Below are positions 14,723 to 23,194 of a stretch of 48,629 bases of DNA, one piece after another. This DNA is from Clostridiaceae bacterium (lineage in GTDB: Bacteria > Bacillota > Clostridia > Oscillospirales > Butyricicoccaceae): the NCBI GenBank assembly GCA_009911355.1, contig QXXE01000028.1, forward strand, positions 1 through 48,629, written 5' to 3'. Under the pieces are notes generated by a model. It did not search any database and was not told the DNA's origin. It saw nothing but the letters and a program-made list of their open reading frames with translations. Within the stretch, counting starts at the first letter, position 1; each line of letters begins with the position of its first letter. The position numbers and the translations under genes were made by a program.

Positions 14723-16612
14723 ATGCAATACCGTACCATTGGCATCCTCGCACATGTTGACGCGGGAAAAACCACCCTTTCCGAGCGCCTTCTCGTTGAG
14801 GGCGGCAGCCTGCGCGCGCCCTCCGGGGCCTATCTCGATTCCGACGCGCAGGAGCAGGCGCGCGGCATCACGATTTTTGCCAGCCAGGCCGAATTCCAGC
14901 ACGGCGGCTTTACCTACCAGCTTGTCGACACGCCGGGCCACATTGATTTCGCGGCGGAAATGGAACGCACGCTGGCGATCCTTGACGCGGCAGTCGTGGT
15001 CGTCAGCGCGCCCGACGGCGTGCAGGGGCATACCGAAACCATCTGGCAGCGGCTGGGAGCGCTGGGCGTGCCTACATTCCTTTTCCTCAACAAATGCGAC
15101 CGCGCCGCTCCCGGCCCCGCCCTTGCCGAAGTGCGCAGCCTGCTTTCAGAGGACTGCATCGACCTCTCCGGCGGCCTGGGACCCGCCGCCGAAGCGCTCG
15201 CCGAACGCGACGAACGGCTGCTGGAAGTTTACCTGGAACACGGCTACAATCAGGCGGCTTTCATCGCCGCTGCGCGGGAAATGGTGCGGCAGCGCCGCCT
15301 GTTCCCAACCTTCTGCGGCTCCGCACGGGAGGGTGTGGGGGTCGAAGCGCTGCTGGACGGGCTCGACGCGCTGCTGGTGCCCCATTATGACCCCGCCGCC
15401 CCCTTTGCCGCGCAGTGCTATGGCGTGCGCCGCCAGCCGGACGGCACGCGGCTTGCCCTGCTGAAGATTACCGCTGGGACGCTGCGCCCACGCGGCCATG
15501 TCGGTGCCGGCAAGGTTGGCGAACTGCGGCTGCTGCGCGGCGCAAAGAGCGAAAACCTCCCCCTTGCGGAAGCAGGGCGGCTGTGCGCGGCCTCCGGGCT
15601 CCCAGAGGTGTGTATCGGCGACGGCCTGGGCGCGGCCCCTCCGCTGCCCGGGGGTGCGCTGAAACCGCTGCTGTCAGCGAAGGTGCTGTTTTCCTGCCCG
15701 CCGCAGCAGGCGGTTTCGGCGTTCAAAACACTAGAAGACGAAGACCCGGCCCTCGCCGCCGAATGGGACTCCCAGCTATCCCAGCTGACCGTCCGGATCA
15801 TGGGGCAGGTGCAGCTGGAGGTGCTTACCGAGGTACTGCGTACGCGGTTTGGCATGGAGGTGTCCTTTGCCCCGCCAGAGGTGCTTTATCTGGAGACCAT
15901 CGCCGCGCCAGTGGAGGGCTGGGGCCATTTCGAGCCGCTGCGCCACTATGCGGAGGTCGGACTGCGGTTGGAGCCCGCCCCTCGCGGCAGCGGCATTTCC
16001 TTCGCGAGCGAGTGCCCGACGGACGTACTGGCGCTCAACTGGCAGCGGCTGATCGAGACGCATGTGTTTGAGCGCATCCACCGCGGCGTGCTGACCGGCT
16101 CCCCGCTAACCGACGTGCGGGCCGTGCTGCTCTGCGGGCGCGCCCACGAGAAGCACACCGAGGGCGGCGACTTCCGCGAATCGGTCTACCGTGCCATCCG
16201 GCACGCGCTGATGCACGCAGAGAACGTCCTTCTTGAGCCCTGCGTGCAGCTTTCCGCATTGGTCGAGCCTGCAGACGCGGGGCGGCTGCTGTCCGACCTG
16301 TCGCGCATGTCGGCCGAAACCGCGCCGCCTGTCCCGCAAGGCGCGCGCACCCGCGTCCAAGCTGTCGTACCGTTATCGGAGACCCTCGGCTACGCACAGG
16401 AGTTTGCCGCCTACACGCACGGGCGCGGCATGCTTTCGCTGCTCCCCGCAGGCTACCGCCCGTGCCACGATACCGCAGCCGCCGTCGCGCGCCGCGCCTA
16501 CGACCCGGAACGGGATGTAGAACACACGGCAGACTCGGTCTTTTGCAGCCACGGCGCAGGGCGTATCATCCCGTGGCGGGAAGCGGCGGCCCATATGCAC
16601 TGCCGCCGGTAA
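14723..16612 (+). CDS. EF-G-like ribosomal-protection-type GTPase (Tet(M)-family relative)
   Basis: A 629-residue translational GTPase close in length to Tet(M) (639). G-domain motifs: AHVDAGKT (10-17), RGIT (47-50), DTPGH (69-73) and NKCD (123-126). EF-G-like domains II-V follow, with VQLEVLTEVLRTRFGMEV in domain III and a C-terminal end resembling the Tet proteins (AAYTHGRGMLSLLPAGYRPC). The sequence diverges visibly from Tet(M)/Tet(O)/Tet(W) even in the G domain, so tetracycline resistance cannot be assumed. Removal of another ribosome-bound drug or ribosome rescue is equally possible. It starts 14 bases after merR with AGGAGG, so the two are co-transcribed. Confidence 0.88.
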   Translation: MQYRTIGILAHVDAGKTTLSERLLVEGGSLRAPSGAYLDSDAQEQARGITIFASQAEFQHGGFTYQLVDTPGHIDFAAEMERTLAILDAAVVVVSAPDGVQGHTETIWQRLGALGVPTFLFLNKCDRAAPGPALAEVRSLLSEDCIDLSGGLGPAAEALAERDERLLEVYLEHGYNQAAFIAAAREMVRQRRLFPTFCGSAREGVGVEALLDGLDALLVPHYDPAAPFAAQCYGVRRQPDGTRLALLKITAGTLRPRGHVGAGKVGELRLLRGAKSENLPLAEAGRLCAASGLPEVCIGDGLGAAPPLPGGALKPLLSAKVLFSCPPQQAVSAFKTLEDEDPALAAEWDSQLSQLTVRIMGQVQLEVLTEVLRTRFGMEVSFAPPEVLYLETIAAPVEGWGHFEPLRHYAEVGLRLEPAPRGSGISFASECPTDVLALNWQRLIETHVFERIHRGVLTGSPLTDVRAVLLCGRAHEKHTEGGDFRESVYRAIRHALMHAENVLLEPCVQLSALVEPADAGRLLSDLSRMSAETAPPVPQGARTRVQAVVPLSETLGYAQEFAAYTHGRGMLSLLPAGYRPCHDTAAAVARRAYDPERDVEHTADSVFCSHGAGRIIPWREAAAHMHCRR

Positions 16613-16641
16613 CCGGTACGGCAGGCCATCGCCTGCGGCAC

Positions 16642-16677
16642 GGGAAAAGGCGCCCCGGTTTCCCGGAGCGCTTTCCC
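16642..16677. terminator. Possible hairpin terminator between convergent genes
   Basis: GGGAAAAGGCGCCCCGG can fold onto CCGGAGCGCTTTCCC with small mismatches. There is no T-tract on either strand, so termination efficiency is doubtful. It lies between the GTPase gene and the hppA 3' end. Confidence 0.35.
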
Positions 16678-16700
16678 CATTGGAAAGAAAATATGAAGGG

Positions 16701-18791
16701 TCATTTCAGGAAGCTGTATTGGATGACGACATTCGCGAACACGATCGAAACCATCGTCAGCAGCTTGATCAGGATATTGATCGACGGGCCTGCGGTATCC
16801 TTAAAGGGGTCGCCGACCGTGTCGCCGACAACTGCGGACTTATGCTTGATGCCGCCCTTGCCGCCATATTTGCCGCCTTCGATATATTTTTTCGCGTTAT
16901 CCCACGCGCCGCCCGAGTTGGACATTTCAATCGCGAGCAGGAAACCGGAAACCGTCGCGCCTGCGAGCATCCCGCCGACGCCGTTGATGCCAAGCACCAG
17001 GCCGACCACGATGGGGCACACGACCGCGATCACGGTCGGCAGCACCATTTCACGCAGCGCCGCCGCCGAGCACATGCTGACACAGCGGGAATAATCAGGG
17101 GTTGCCTTGCCTTCCATGATGCCTTTGATCTCCTTGAACTGCCTGCGCACCTCGACTACGATCGACTGCGCGGCGCGCCCGACCGCTTCCATCGTGATAG
17201 ACGCAAACACATAAGGCATACATGCGCCGATGAACAGGCCGACCAGCACAACGGGGTTCATAATATTGAGGTTGAAGATATCGGGGTTGCCGGTAATCGT
17301 TTCTACCTTGTCCTTATAAGAAGCGAGCAGCGCAAGGGCGGTCAGCGCCGCCGAGCCGATTGCAAAACCCTTGCCGGTTGCGGCGGTGGTGTTGCCGAGC
17401 GAATCCAGCGCGTCGGTGCGCTCACGCACGATTTCGGGAAGCCCCGCCATCTGCGCAATGCCGCCCGCATTGTCGGCGACAGGGCCATAAGCATCGGTCG
17501 CAAGCGTGATGCCCAGCGTGGACAGCATACCGACTGCCGAGAGCGCAATGCCGTACAGGCCCATTGCGGGGGAGTCCACCGTACCGCCTGCGAGGAAGAA
17601 CGAAACCAGGATGGAAATACCGATAATAATGACCGGGGCCAGCGTGGACATCATGCCGAGCGCCAGGCCGTCGATTATAATGGTCGCCGTGCCTCCCTTT
17701 GTGGTTTTCGCAAGGTGGCGGGTGGGTTTATATGTATCAGAAGTATAATATTCGGTAAACTTGCCGATCAGCACGCCCGCAATCAGTCCGGAGAGGATTG
17801 CGAGGTACAGCCCCCAGCACTCCTTGCCCAGCACCATTGTCACGAGCGGGTAAGCGATGATCGCGATTGCAACCGAGCTAAACATCGTGCCCTTGTTCAG
17901 TGCCCCGAGCAGCTTTTTCTGGTCGGTTGACTCGCCGGTGCGCACCAGGAACGTGCCGATAATGGAGACCAGCGTGCCGAGCGCCGCCAGCGCCATCGGT
18001 ACGGCGACCGCCTTCACACCCGCGTCGACCCCAAATGCCGCAACACCGAGTGCGGAAGCCGAAATGATCGAACCGACATAGGATTCGTAAAGGTCAGCGC
18101 CCATGCCGGCTACGTCGCCGACATTGTCGCCTACGTTATCGGCAATCGTCGCCGGGTTGCGCGGGTCATCCTCAGGGATGGAGTTTTCGACCTTGCCGAC
18201 AAGGTCCGCGCCCACGTCGGCCGCTTTGGTGAAAATGCCGCCGCCGACACGCGCAAACAGCGCCATGGAAGACGCGCCCATGCCGAAGGTCAGCATCGCC
18301 GAAGTCGTATCCTGAATGCCGAGATGGAACACGCCAGTCAGCAGGAAATACCAGATGGACAGGTCAAGCAGCCCAAGGCCGACCACCGTAAAGCCCATAA
18401 CCGACCCTGCCGAAAACGCGACCCGCAGCCCGCGGTTCAGGCTTTCGGACGCCGCCTGCGCGGTACGGCAGTTGGCGGCGGTTGCGATCTTCATGCCGAT
18501 AAAACCGCTCAGTGCTGAAAAGAAACCGCCGGTCACAAACGCAAAGGGTACATAATAGGTCAGAAAGCCTGCAAATGCCATCGCCAGCAGGACAACAAAC
18601 ATCACGCCGAAAAATACCAGCACAACGGAATATTGCCGGCGCAGATAGGCGGATGCACCGTCGCTGATCGCTTTGGACAGTTCTGCCATCCGTGGCGTGC
18701 CCTTTGAAAAGCCAAGCACTTTTTTTGCGGTATAAACCACAAAGGCAAGCGCCAGGATCGAGGCAGCTGGAACCAGGTACATCAAGTTCAT
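16701..18791 (-). CDS. hppA: Membrane ion-pumping pyrophosphatase, K+-dependent, Na+ type
   Basis: A 696-residue integral membrane pyrophosphatase that hydrolyses PPi to pump cations out. The PPi-binding acids are in [21 protein letters not shown] and in [19 protein letters not shown]. The sequence [19 protein letters not shown] has Ala where K+-independent enzymes carry Lys, so it should need K+. The glutamate three residues after Asp in GADLYES is the place found in Na+ pumps; H+ pumps carry it seven residues on. A dual Na+/H+ pump cannot be excluded. It is a single-gene unit with its own promoter and two flanking operator-like sites. Confidence 0.96.
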   Translation of the reverse strand: MNLMYLVPAASILALAFVVYTAKKVLGFSKGTPRMAELSKAISDGASAYLRRQYSVVLVFFGVMFVVLLAMAFAGFLTYYVPFAFVTGGFFSALSGFIGMKIATAANCRTAQAASESLNRGLRVAFSAGSVMGFTVVGLGLLDLSIWYFLLTGVFHLGIQDTTSAMLTFGMGASSMALFARVGGGIFTKAADVGADLVGKVENSIPEDDPRNPATIADNVGDNVGDVAGMGADLYESYVGSIISASALGVAAFGVDAGVKAVAVPMALAALGTLVSIIGTFLVRTGESTDQKKLLGALNKGTMFSSVAIAIIAYPLVTMVLGKECWGLYLAILSGLIAGVLIGKFTEYYTSDTYKPTRHLAKTTKGGTATIIIDGLALGMMSTLAPVIIIGISILVSFFLAGGTVDSPAMGLYGIALSAVGMLSTLGITLATDAYGPVADNAGGIAQMAGLPEIVRERTDALDSLGNTTAATGKGFAIGSAALTALALLASYKDKVETITGNPDIFNLNIMNPVVLVGLFIGACMPYVFASITMEAVGRAAQSIVVEVRRQFKEIKGIMEGKATPDYSRCVSMCSAAALREMVLPTVIAVVCPIVVGLVLGINGVGGMLAGATVSGFLLAIEMSNSGGAWDNAKKYIEGGKYGGKGGIKHKSAVVGDTVGDPFKDTAGPSINILIKLLTMVSIVFANVVIQYSFLK

Positions 18792-18806
18792 AACATCTCT
18801 TCCCTT

Positions 18807-18817
18807 CGTAAACGTTT
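18807..18817. promoter_or_regulatory. Operator-like site 1 at hppA
   Basis: CGTAAACGTTT on the plus strand, between the predicted hppA start point and its ribosome binding site, a repressing position. It is the inverted counterpart of the site at 18920-18930. The AAACGTTT core resembles LacI-family operators (inference). Confidence 0.45.
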
Positions 18818-18834
18818 TCCCTTCCGGGATTTTA

Positions 18835-18863
18835 ATTATAATCCATTTTTCAGAAAATTACAA
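18835..18863 (-). promoter_or_regulatory. Promoter of hppA
   Basis: Minus-strand TTGTAA (18858-18863), a 17 bp spacer, and a perfect TATAAT (18835-18840). The leader to the ATG at 18791 is short and holds GGGAAGAG. Confidence 0.75.
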
Positions 18864-19202
18864 TATCTATTTGTTCTATTTATTCCATTTTTCAAATTTT
18901 TGTATGGTTTCACAATTTCAAACGTTTACGATTTTTTCTGATAAGGGGTGCAATCCGGAAAAAGTGCAATTTTTTCTTTTCCGTTTACAAAAACGCTCGT
19001 TTTCCCCTCCTTTAAAGTTGATGCTTTAGAAGTCCATTTTATCGTACTTTTTGTGCATTTAACCCAAAAGCGGCCGAAGCATAGCCTTCCAAAGCACACA
19101 AAACCCCTGCTCTTACAGTCTTCCCGGCCTTTTCGCGGCGGCACTTTCCCCTTCCCCCTCCCCCATCGCATTGGGACGGGATGCAAAATTTTCAAAATAA
19201 AT
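18864..19202. other. AT-rich intergenic region without a gene
   Basis: This stretch between the hppA and flavoenzyme promoters is much richer in A/T than its surroundings over about 18864-19065. A minus-strand frame of 89 codons runs through it from a TTG, but has no ribosome binding site and no family resemblance, so I do not call it a gene. Apart from the operator-like site at 18920 I see nothing definite. Confidence 0.5.
18920..18930. promoter_or_regulatory. Operator-like site 2 at hppA
   Basis: AAACGTTTACG on the plus strand, the reverse complement of CGTAAACGTTT. Its centre is 110 bp from site 1, and the pair brackets the hppA promoter, a geometry compatible with repression by looping. 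Confidence 0.45.
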
Positions 19203-19231
19203 TTGATTTGCTAATTAAATCGTGTTATACT
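19203..19231 (+). promoter_or_regulatory. Promoter of the flavoenzyme gene
   Basis: TTGATT (19203-19208), a 17 bp spacer, and TATACT (19226-19231), about 35 bases before the ATG at 19266. Confidence 0.75.
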
Positions 19232-19265
19232 AGCTTTACAACACGAACAGCAAAGGAGCTTCTAC

Positions 19266-20315
19266 ATGAAATTACCTGAACTTCATATTGGTGACCTGAC
19301 CGCCCGCCTGCCGATCGTGCAGGGCGGCATGGGCGTTGGCATATCGCTTTCCGGGCTTGCGGGGGCGGTTGCCGCAGCGGGCGGCGTTGGCACGATCTCC
19401 GGCGTGCAGATCGGTTTCCGCGAGCCTGATTTTGAAAAAGACCCTGTGGTGGCCAATCTCCGTGCAATTGGCAAGGAACTCCAAAAGGCTCGGGAGCGCA
19501 GCCCGCATGGCATCATCGGCTTTAACTTCATGTCGGTGATGAAAAACTATGCGCTCTATGTCCGGGAGGCGGTCCGCTGCGGCGCAGATTTCATTGTTTC
19601 CGGCGCGGGGCTCCCCTTCTCCCTGCCCGAGCTCACGAAGGGCAGCACTGTAAAAATCCTGCCGATTGTATCCTCTGCGCGGGCATGCAGGCTGATTGTC
19701 GGCAAATGGCTGCGGCAGGGGCGGCTGCCGGATGCGGTTGTCGTGGAAGGGCCTCTTGCTGGCGGGCATCTGGGTTTCAAGTATCAGGACATGGTGCAGA
19801 ACACCTATCCCGCGCTGGAAGACTGCGTAGCTGAGGTGCGCGCGTATCTGGACACGGTGGAATCCGAGCACCATGTCAGCATCCCGGTCATTGCGGGCGG
19901 CGGCCTTGCGGCCCATGAGGACGTATGCAGGATGCTGTCGCTTGGCGCGGCTGGGGTGCAGCTGGGGACGCGTTTTGTGGCAACGGAGGAATGCGACGCG
20001 TGCCCAGCCTTCAAGCAGGCGTATTTAAACGCCTGTGAGGAGGATATTAGAATTATCAAAAGCCCGGTCGGGCTTGCGGCGCGTGCGATCTCCAACCCGT
20101 TCCTGCAAATGGCAGAGGAGCAGGGGCGCATCCCGCCGGCGCGCTGCTACGGGTGCATGGAGGCTTGCAGCCCAGCGGAAACGAAATACTGCATCTCCGG
20201 CGCTCTTTTTGACGCTGCGAACGACGGCAGCGGCCTGATTTTCTGCGGTGCTGGCGCGGCGAAGCTGCATGAACTTACGACCGTCCCCCGCCTGCTCGCC
20301 GAGCTCTCCGGCTAA
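19266..20315 (+). CDS. Nitronate monooxygenase-like FMN flavoenzyme
   Basis: A 349-residue TIM-barrel FMN protein of the nitronate monooxygenase / enoyl-ACP reductase FabK superfamily. Visible landmarks are LPIVQGGMGVGISLSGLAGA at the N-terminus, VVEGPLAGGHLGF (flavin loop with the family histidine), IAGGGLAAHEDVCRMLSLGAAGVQLGTRF (phosphate loops), and the C-terminal Cys-rich ARCYGCMEACSPAETKYC. The last segment is seen in the longer clostridial members. The substrate is not predictable; nitronate detoxification and a FabK-like lipid role are both possible. It is a single gene with its own promoter and AAGGAG. Confidence 0.88.
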   Translation: MKLPELHIGDLTARLPIVQGGMGVGISLSGLAGAVAAAGGVGTISGVQIGFREPDFEKDPVVANLRAIGKELQKARERSPHGIIGFNFMSVMKNYALYVREAVRCGADFIVSGAGLPFSLPELTKGSTVKILPIVSSARACRLIVGKWLRQGRLPDAVVVEGPLAGGHLGFKYQDMVQNTYPALEDCVAEVRAYLDTVESEHHVSIPVIAGGGLAAHEDVCRMLSLGAAGVQLGTRFVATEECDACPAFKQAYLNACEEDIRIIKSPVGLAARAISNPFLQMAEEQGRIPPARCYGCMEACSPAETKYCISGALFDAANDGSGLIFCGAGAAKLHELTTVPRLLAELSG

Positions 20316-20319
20316 TTTG

Positions 20320-20466
20320 GGTTCGCCTCCGCAGCGGGCGCCAGGGGCGCTGCCCCTTGGAGCCCCGGCCCTACGCGGGCTGCGCCAGGGGACTCTGTCC
20401 CCTGGACCCCTGTGATTTTTTTGTAAAAAAATCAAGTAAAAACTTCATTACGCCTGCGGGCGGGAC
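20320..20466 (-). repeat. Dispersed modular repeat, copy R4
   Basis: Minus orientation. Head A lies at about 20450-20466. Module B (GATTTTTTTGTAAAAAAATC flanked by T-A instead of the C-G of R2/R3) is at 20413-20433. Two C hairpins follow with different stems (AGGGGAC-TCT-GTCCCCT and AGGGGC-GCT-GCCCCT), and the end block CCTCCGCAGCGGGCGCC lies at 20327-20343. It fills most of the gap between the flavoenzyme and the deacetylase. Confidence 0.85.
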
Positions 20467-20528
20467 GAAAGGATTCTGCATTTTCCTCCAAACCTGATAC
20501 GCTTACAGAAAAATTTACAATCATCGTC

Positions 20529-20558
20529 TTGATTATCCATAACCAGATAGGCTATGAT
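20529..20558 (+). promoter_or_regulatory. Promoter of the polysaccharide deacetylase
   Basis: TTGATT (20529-20534), an 18 bp spacer, and TATGAT (20553-20558), some 55 bases ahead of the ATG at 20614. Confidence 0.65.
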
Positions 20559-20613
20559 AAAAAGAGATGGGCGGCGGCTGCGATATTCCGCCGTGCTCAA
20601 AGGAGAGGGGAAT

Positions 20614-21429
20614 ATGAGGGGGAAACGGGCTTTCGCGGCTCTTGCGCTTTTTATCATTACCGCGCTGCTCCTGTTGGCGGCTTTGCTGCACCAGCGCGGA
20701 CGTGTAACAATTTTAATGTATCATCATTTTGTCACTGACGGCGGGGAAACCAATTCCTTAACGGTTACGGAAGGCAAATTCCGGCGCGACATGGAATATC
20801 TCCACGCGCAGGGCTACGAAACACTGCTGCCCGACGAGTTGAGCGCTATCCTGAGCGGCAGGCAGCCGTGCCCCGAAAAAGCCGTGGTGATCAGCTTCGA
20901 CGACGGCTATCATTCAAATTACCAATATGCTTACCCCATCTTGCGGGAAACTGGCTGCCGCGCGGTAATCGCGCTGAACACCGCATATATCCTTGACTCG
21001 CCGCAGGAAAACGCCTTTATGCTGAGCTGGGCAGAGGTTCGCGAAATGGCTGCAAGCGGCTATGCCGCTTTTGGCTCACATACAGATAACCTGCACAACC
21101 CGGATACCGGCGGTGACCTCCGCACCGGTCGCAACGCGGCCAATGGGGTTGAGCGGCTTCCTGCCGAGACGCCTGGCGAATACCACAAACGGGTCGGCAG
21201 TGACCTTGCGCGCTCCTGCGCAGTAATTGAAGCGCACACAGGCGTACCGGTACAATGGTTTGCCTATCCCTACGGCGCAGGCGACCGATGGTGCGAACGC
21301 GAGCTGGACGAGCTCGATATCCCAATCTCCGTATTGACGAATCCCGGCTCCGCCAGGGTGGGAAGCCTTCGCGGCCTGCCGCGCTTTGCGGTACGCGAGG
21401 ATACCGACTTGTCAGCGCTGCTCCCTTGA
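20614..21429 (+). CDS. Membrane-anchored polysaccharide deacetylase
   Basis: A 271-residue protein of carbohydrate esterase family 4. One N-terminal helix (about 7-25) anchors it to the membrane, with the catalytic domain outside. The metal/base motifs are SFDDGY (94-99) and SHTDNLH (155-161), giving the Asp-His-His triad with H156 and H161. ILMYHHFV near the domain start is typical of the clostridial and bacillar PdaA/YheN-like group. Deacetylation of peptidoglycan or another N-acetylated glycan is likely. Start MRGKRAF follows AAAGGAGAGGGG; an upstream in-frame ATG lacks a ribosome site. Confidence 0.9.
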   Translation: MRGKRAFAALALFIITALLLLAALLHQRGRVTILMYHHFVTDGGETNSLTVTEGKFRRDMEYLHAQGYETLLPDELSAILSGRQPCPEKAVVISFDDGYHSNYQYAYPILRETGCRAVIALNTAYILDSPQENAFMLSWAEVREMAASGYAAFGSHTDNLHNPDTGGDLRTGRNAANGVERLPAETPGEYHKRVGSDLARSCAVIEAHTGVPVQWFAYPYGAGDRWCERELDELDIPISVLTNPGSARVGSLRGLPRFAVREDTDLSALLP

Positions 21430-21452
21430 GCGCCGTCACGAACAAACCTTTT

Positions 21453-21507
21453 CCCTCTGCAATATTTTCCTGATTATAGCGGCAAAATATTGCAGAGGGG
21501 ATTTTTT
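21453..21507 (+). terminator. Strong intrinsic terminator
   Basis: A perfect 16 bp stem (CCCTCTGCAATATTTT with AAAATATTGCAGAGGG), a 15-base loop, then GGATTTTTT. It ends the deacetylase transcript. Confidence 0.93.
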
Positions 21508-21630
21508 ATCTCACATCCCGTCACCTGGTTTCTCAAAGGTGTCCTATGCAGATCGGATATTGTTTTTTCCCTTAGAATATGATAAACTTTTATTCAGAAA
21601 TAAGCTGCTGACCAGTTTCCCGACAGCAGT

Positions 21631-21745
21631 CCCCCGTCCCGCCCGCAGGCGACACAGGAGATGCGGAAGCATCTCGGGAGTCCAGAGGGGCGGACGCGCC
21701 CCTTTGGCGCTCCCCGCGCAGGGGCGCCGTCCGCGCAGGACACCC
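21631..21745 (+). repeat. Dispersed modular repeat, copy R5
   Basis: Head A (CCCGTCCCGCCCGCAGGCG), then GAGATGC-GGAA-GCATCTC, the same stem as in R1 but with the loop inverted. A C-type hairpin (GAGTCCAGAGGGGCG.. ..CGCCCCTTTGG) and the end block GGCGCCGTCCGCGCAGGAC follow. It lies between the terminator at 21507 and the ABC permease and creates a false 39-codon extension of that gene. Confidence 0.8.
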
Positions 21746-21777
21746 CGCACCAAACCTTCCGCAGAGGAGCACAAATC

Positions 21778-22569
21778 ATGCAAAAACCAACTGGAAATGG
21801 AGCGCCCCGCGCACAGGGCCTTCCCGGCAGGCTGGCAGCCACAGCGTTTTGGCTGCTGCTGTGGTCGGCGCTCGCCTCCCAGCTGCCCGGGGTGCTGTTC
21901 GCAGGGCCGGTGCGCACAGCAAAAAGCCTGCTGGCGCTCCTCGGTACTGCCGAGTGCTGGCGCTCGGTCGCCGGGACACTCGGGCAAATCGCAGCAGGCT
22001 TCTTGCTGGCATTCGCCGCAGGCCTGGTTTTCGGGGCCCTGTGCTACCGCTCCCGCTGGCTGCGCGCCCTGCTCTCCCCCGCCGTACAGGGGATGAAAAG
22101 CGTGCCCGTCGCCTGCTTCGTGATCGTTGCGCTGATATGGGTCCCCTCACAGCAGATCGCCGTACTGCTGTCCGCATTCGTTGTGTTCCCGCTCACCTAC
22201 CAAAGCGTGCTGTCCGGCCTGTCCGCAGTCGACCCCGGACTGCTCGAAATGGCCCAGGTCTTCCGGATGCCCTTTTCGCGCCGCCTGCGCTTCCTCTATA
22301 TCCCCCAGCTTGCGCCGTTTGTCCTGTCAAGCTGCCGCGTGTCGGTCGGGATGTGCTGGAAAGCCGGGATCGCCGGGGAAATCATCGGCCTGCCCCGCTT
22401 TTCGGTCGGCGAACAGCTTTATCTGGCGAAATTATACCTCAATATGGGCGATTTGTTCGCGTGGACACTGCTGATTGTTGCAGTCAGCATGGGCACCGAA
22501 CGGCTGGTACTATGGGCAGTCGACCGCGCCCGCCAATGGATGGAGGACGCTTATGGCTGTCATTTTTGA
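21778..22569 (+). CDS. ABC transporter permease (nitrate/sulfonate/taurine type)
   Basis: A 263-residue inner-membrane permease with about six helices. The EAA-type cytoplasmic loop LLEMAQVFRMPFSRRLRFLYIPQL (split as LLEMAQVFRMPF and SRRLRFLYIPQL) at about 156-178 marks the BPD_transp_1 fold of the SsuC/TauC/ThiX group. Start MQKPTGNG is chosen for GAGGAG upstream. The gene overlaps the ATPase gene by 17 bases. No substrate-binding protein gene lies nearby, so the substrate is unknown; sulfonates, taurine and thiamine precursors are the usual choices. Confidence 0.9.
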   Translation: MQKPTGNGAPRAQGLPGRLAATAFWLLLWSALASQLPGVLFAGPVRTAKSLLALLGTAECWRSVAGTLGQIAAGFLLAFAAGLVFGALCYRSRWLRALLSPAVQGMKSVPVACFVIVALIWVPSQQIAVLLSAFVVFPLTYQSVLSGLSAVDPGLLEMAQVFRMPFSRRLRFLYIPQLAPFVLSSCRVSVGMCWKAGIAGEIIGLPRFSVGEQLYLAKLYLNMGDLFAWTLLIVAVSMGTERLVLWAVDRARQWMEDAYGCHF

Positions 22570-23116
22570 CCAGGTCACAAAACGCTATCAGGGGCGCGAA
22601 GTGCTCTCACAGCTGGACTGGCGGATCGCAAAGGGCGAACGCTGGCTCATACAAGGCCCCTCCGGCGCAGGCAAAACAACGCTGCTGCGCCTGCTGGCCG
22701 GGCTCGAGCAGCCCGACGCGGGACACATCTCAGGCACAGAATCTGTACGCTTTTCCATGTGTTTTCAGGAAAACCGTCTCTGTTCCAAGCTAAACAGCGT
22801 CATGAACGTTACAATGGTATGCGACCCACCCGACCCCCAGCGCGCCCGCGCCGCACTCGCCGAACTCCTCCCCGATGAAGCGCTTTCGCAATCTGCTGAA
22901 ACGCTCAGCGGCGGCATGGCACGCCGCGTCGCGCTCGTAAGGGCGCTGCTCGCGCCGTCCGACATTGTCGCGCTTGACGAACCCTTCGCCGGGCTTGATG
23001 CGGCAAACCGCGGAAAAGCACTGGCTTTTCTGGAAAAATGGCTCGGCGGGCGTTCCTTAGTGCTGGTTTCGCATGAAATCTCAGAATTTCAGGGAGCAAA
23101 GCTTCTCCAGCTGTGA
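22553..23116 (+). CDS. ABC transporter ATPase, short
   Basis: A 187-residue nucleotide-binding subunit. Walker A GPSGAGKT (35-42), Q-loop FQE (71-73), signature LSGGM (118-122), Walker B IVALDEP (138-144) and switch His in LVSHE (about 171). All catalytic motifs are intact, but the protein is 50-60 residues shorter than typical SsuB/TauB subunits. It lacks most of the helical-domain and C-terminal extras. The start lies inside the permease gene with GGAGG ahead, so translation is coupled. Confidence 0.92.
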   Translation: MAVIFDQVTKRYQGREVLSQLDWRIAKGERWLIQGPSGAGKTTLLRLLAGLEQPDAGHISGTESVRFSMCFQENRLCSKLNSVMNVTMVCDPPDPQRARAALAELLPDEALSQSAETLSGGMARRVALVRALLAPSDIVALDEPFAGLDAANRGKALAFLEKWLGGRSLVLVSHEISEFQGAKLLQL

Positions 23117-23132
23117 CAATTTGCCTGCCAAG

Positions 23133-23146
23133 AGGTTTCAAAACCT
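23133..23146. promoter_or_regulatory. Small perfect dyad before the methyltransferase gene
   Basis: AGGTTT-CA-AAACCT, 6+2+6, in the 78-base gap between the ATPase and the methyltransferase. It could be an operator. No clear -35/-10 pair is seen with it. Confidence 0.3.
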
Positions 23147-23194
23147 ATATGATTCATTCGTACTATAAATACTGCTTTTGATTGAGGTGCAAAC

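Noticed and set aside
16624..16645. Head-module-like GCCTGCGGCACGGGA after the GTPase gene
   Set aside because: Too short and imperfect to assign to the repeat family.
18926..19195. Minus-strand 89-codon frame in the AT-rich gap
   Set aside because: TTG start without ribosome site, composition follows the local AT bias, and no recognisable domain.
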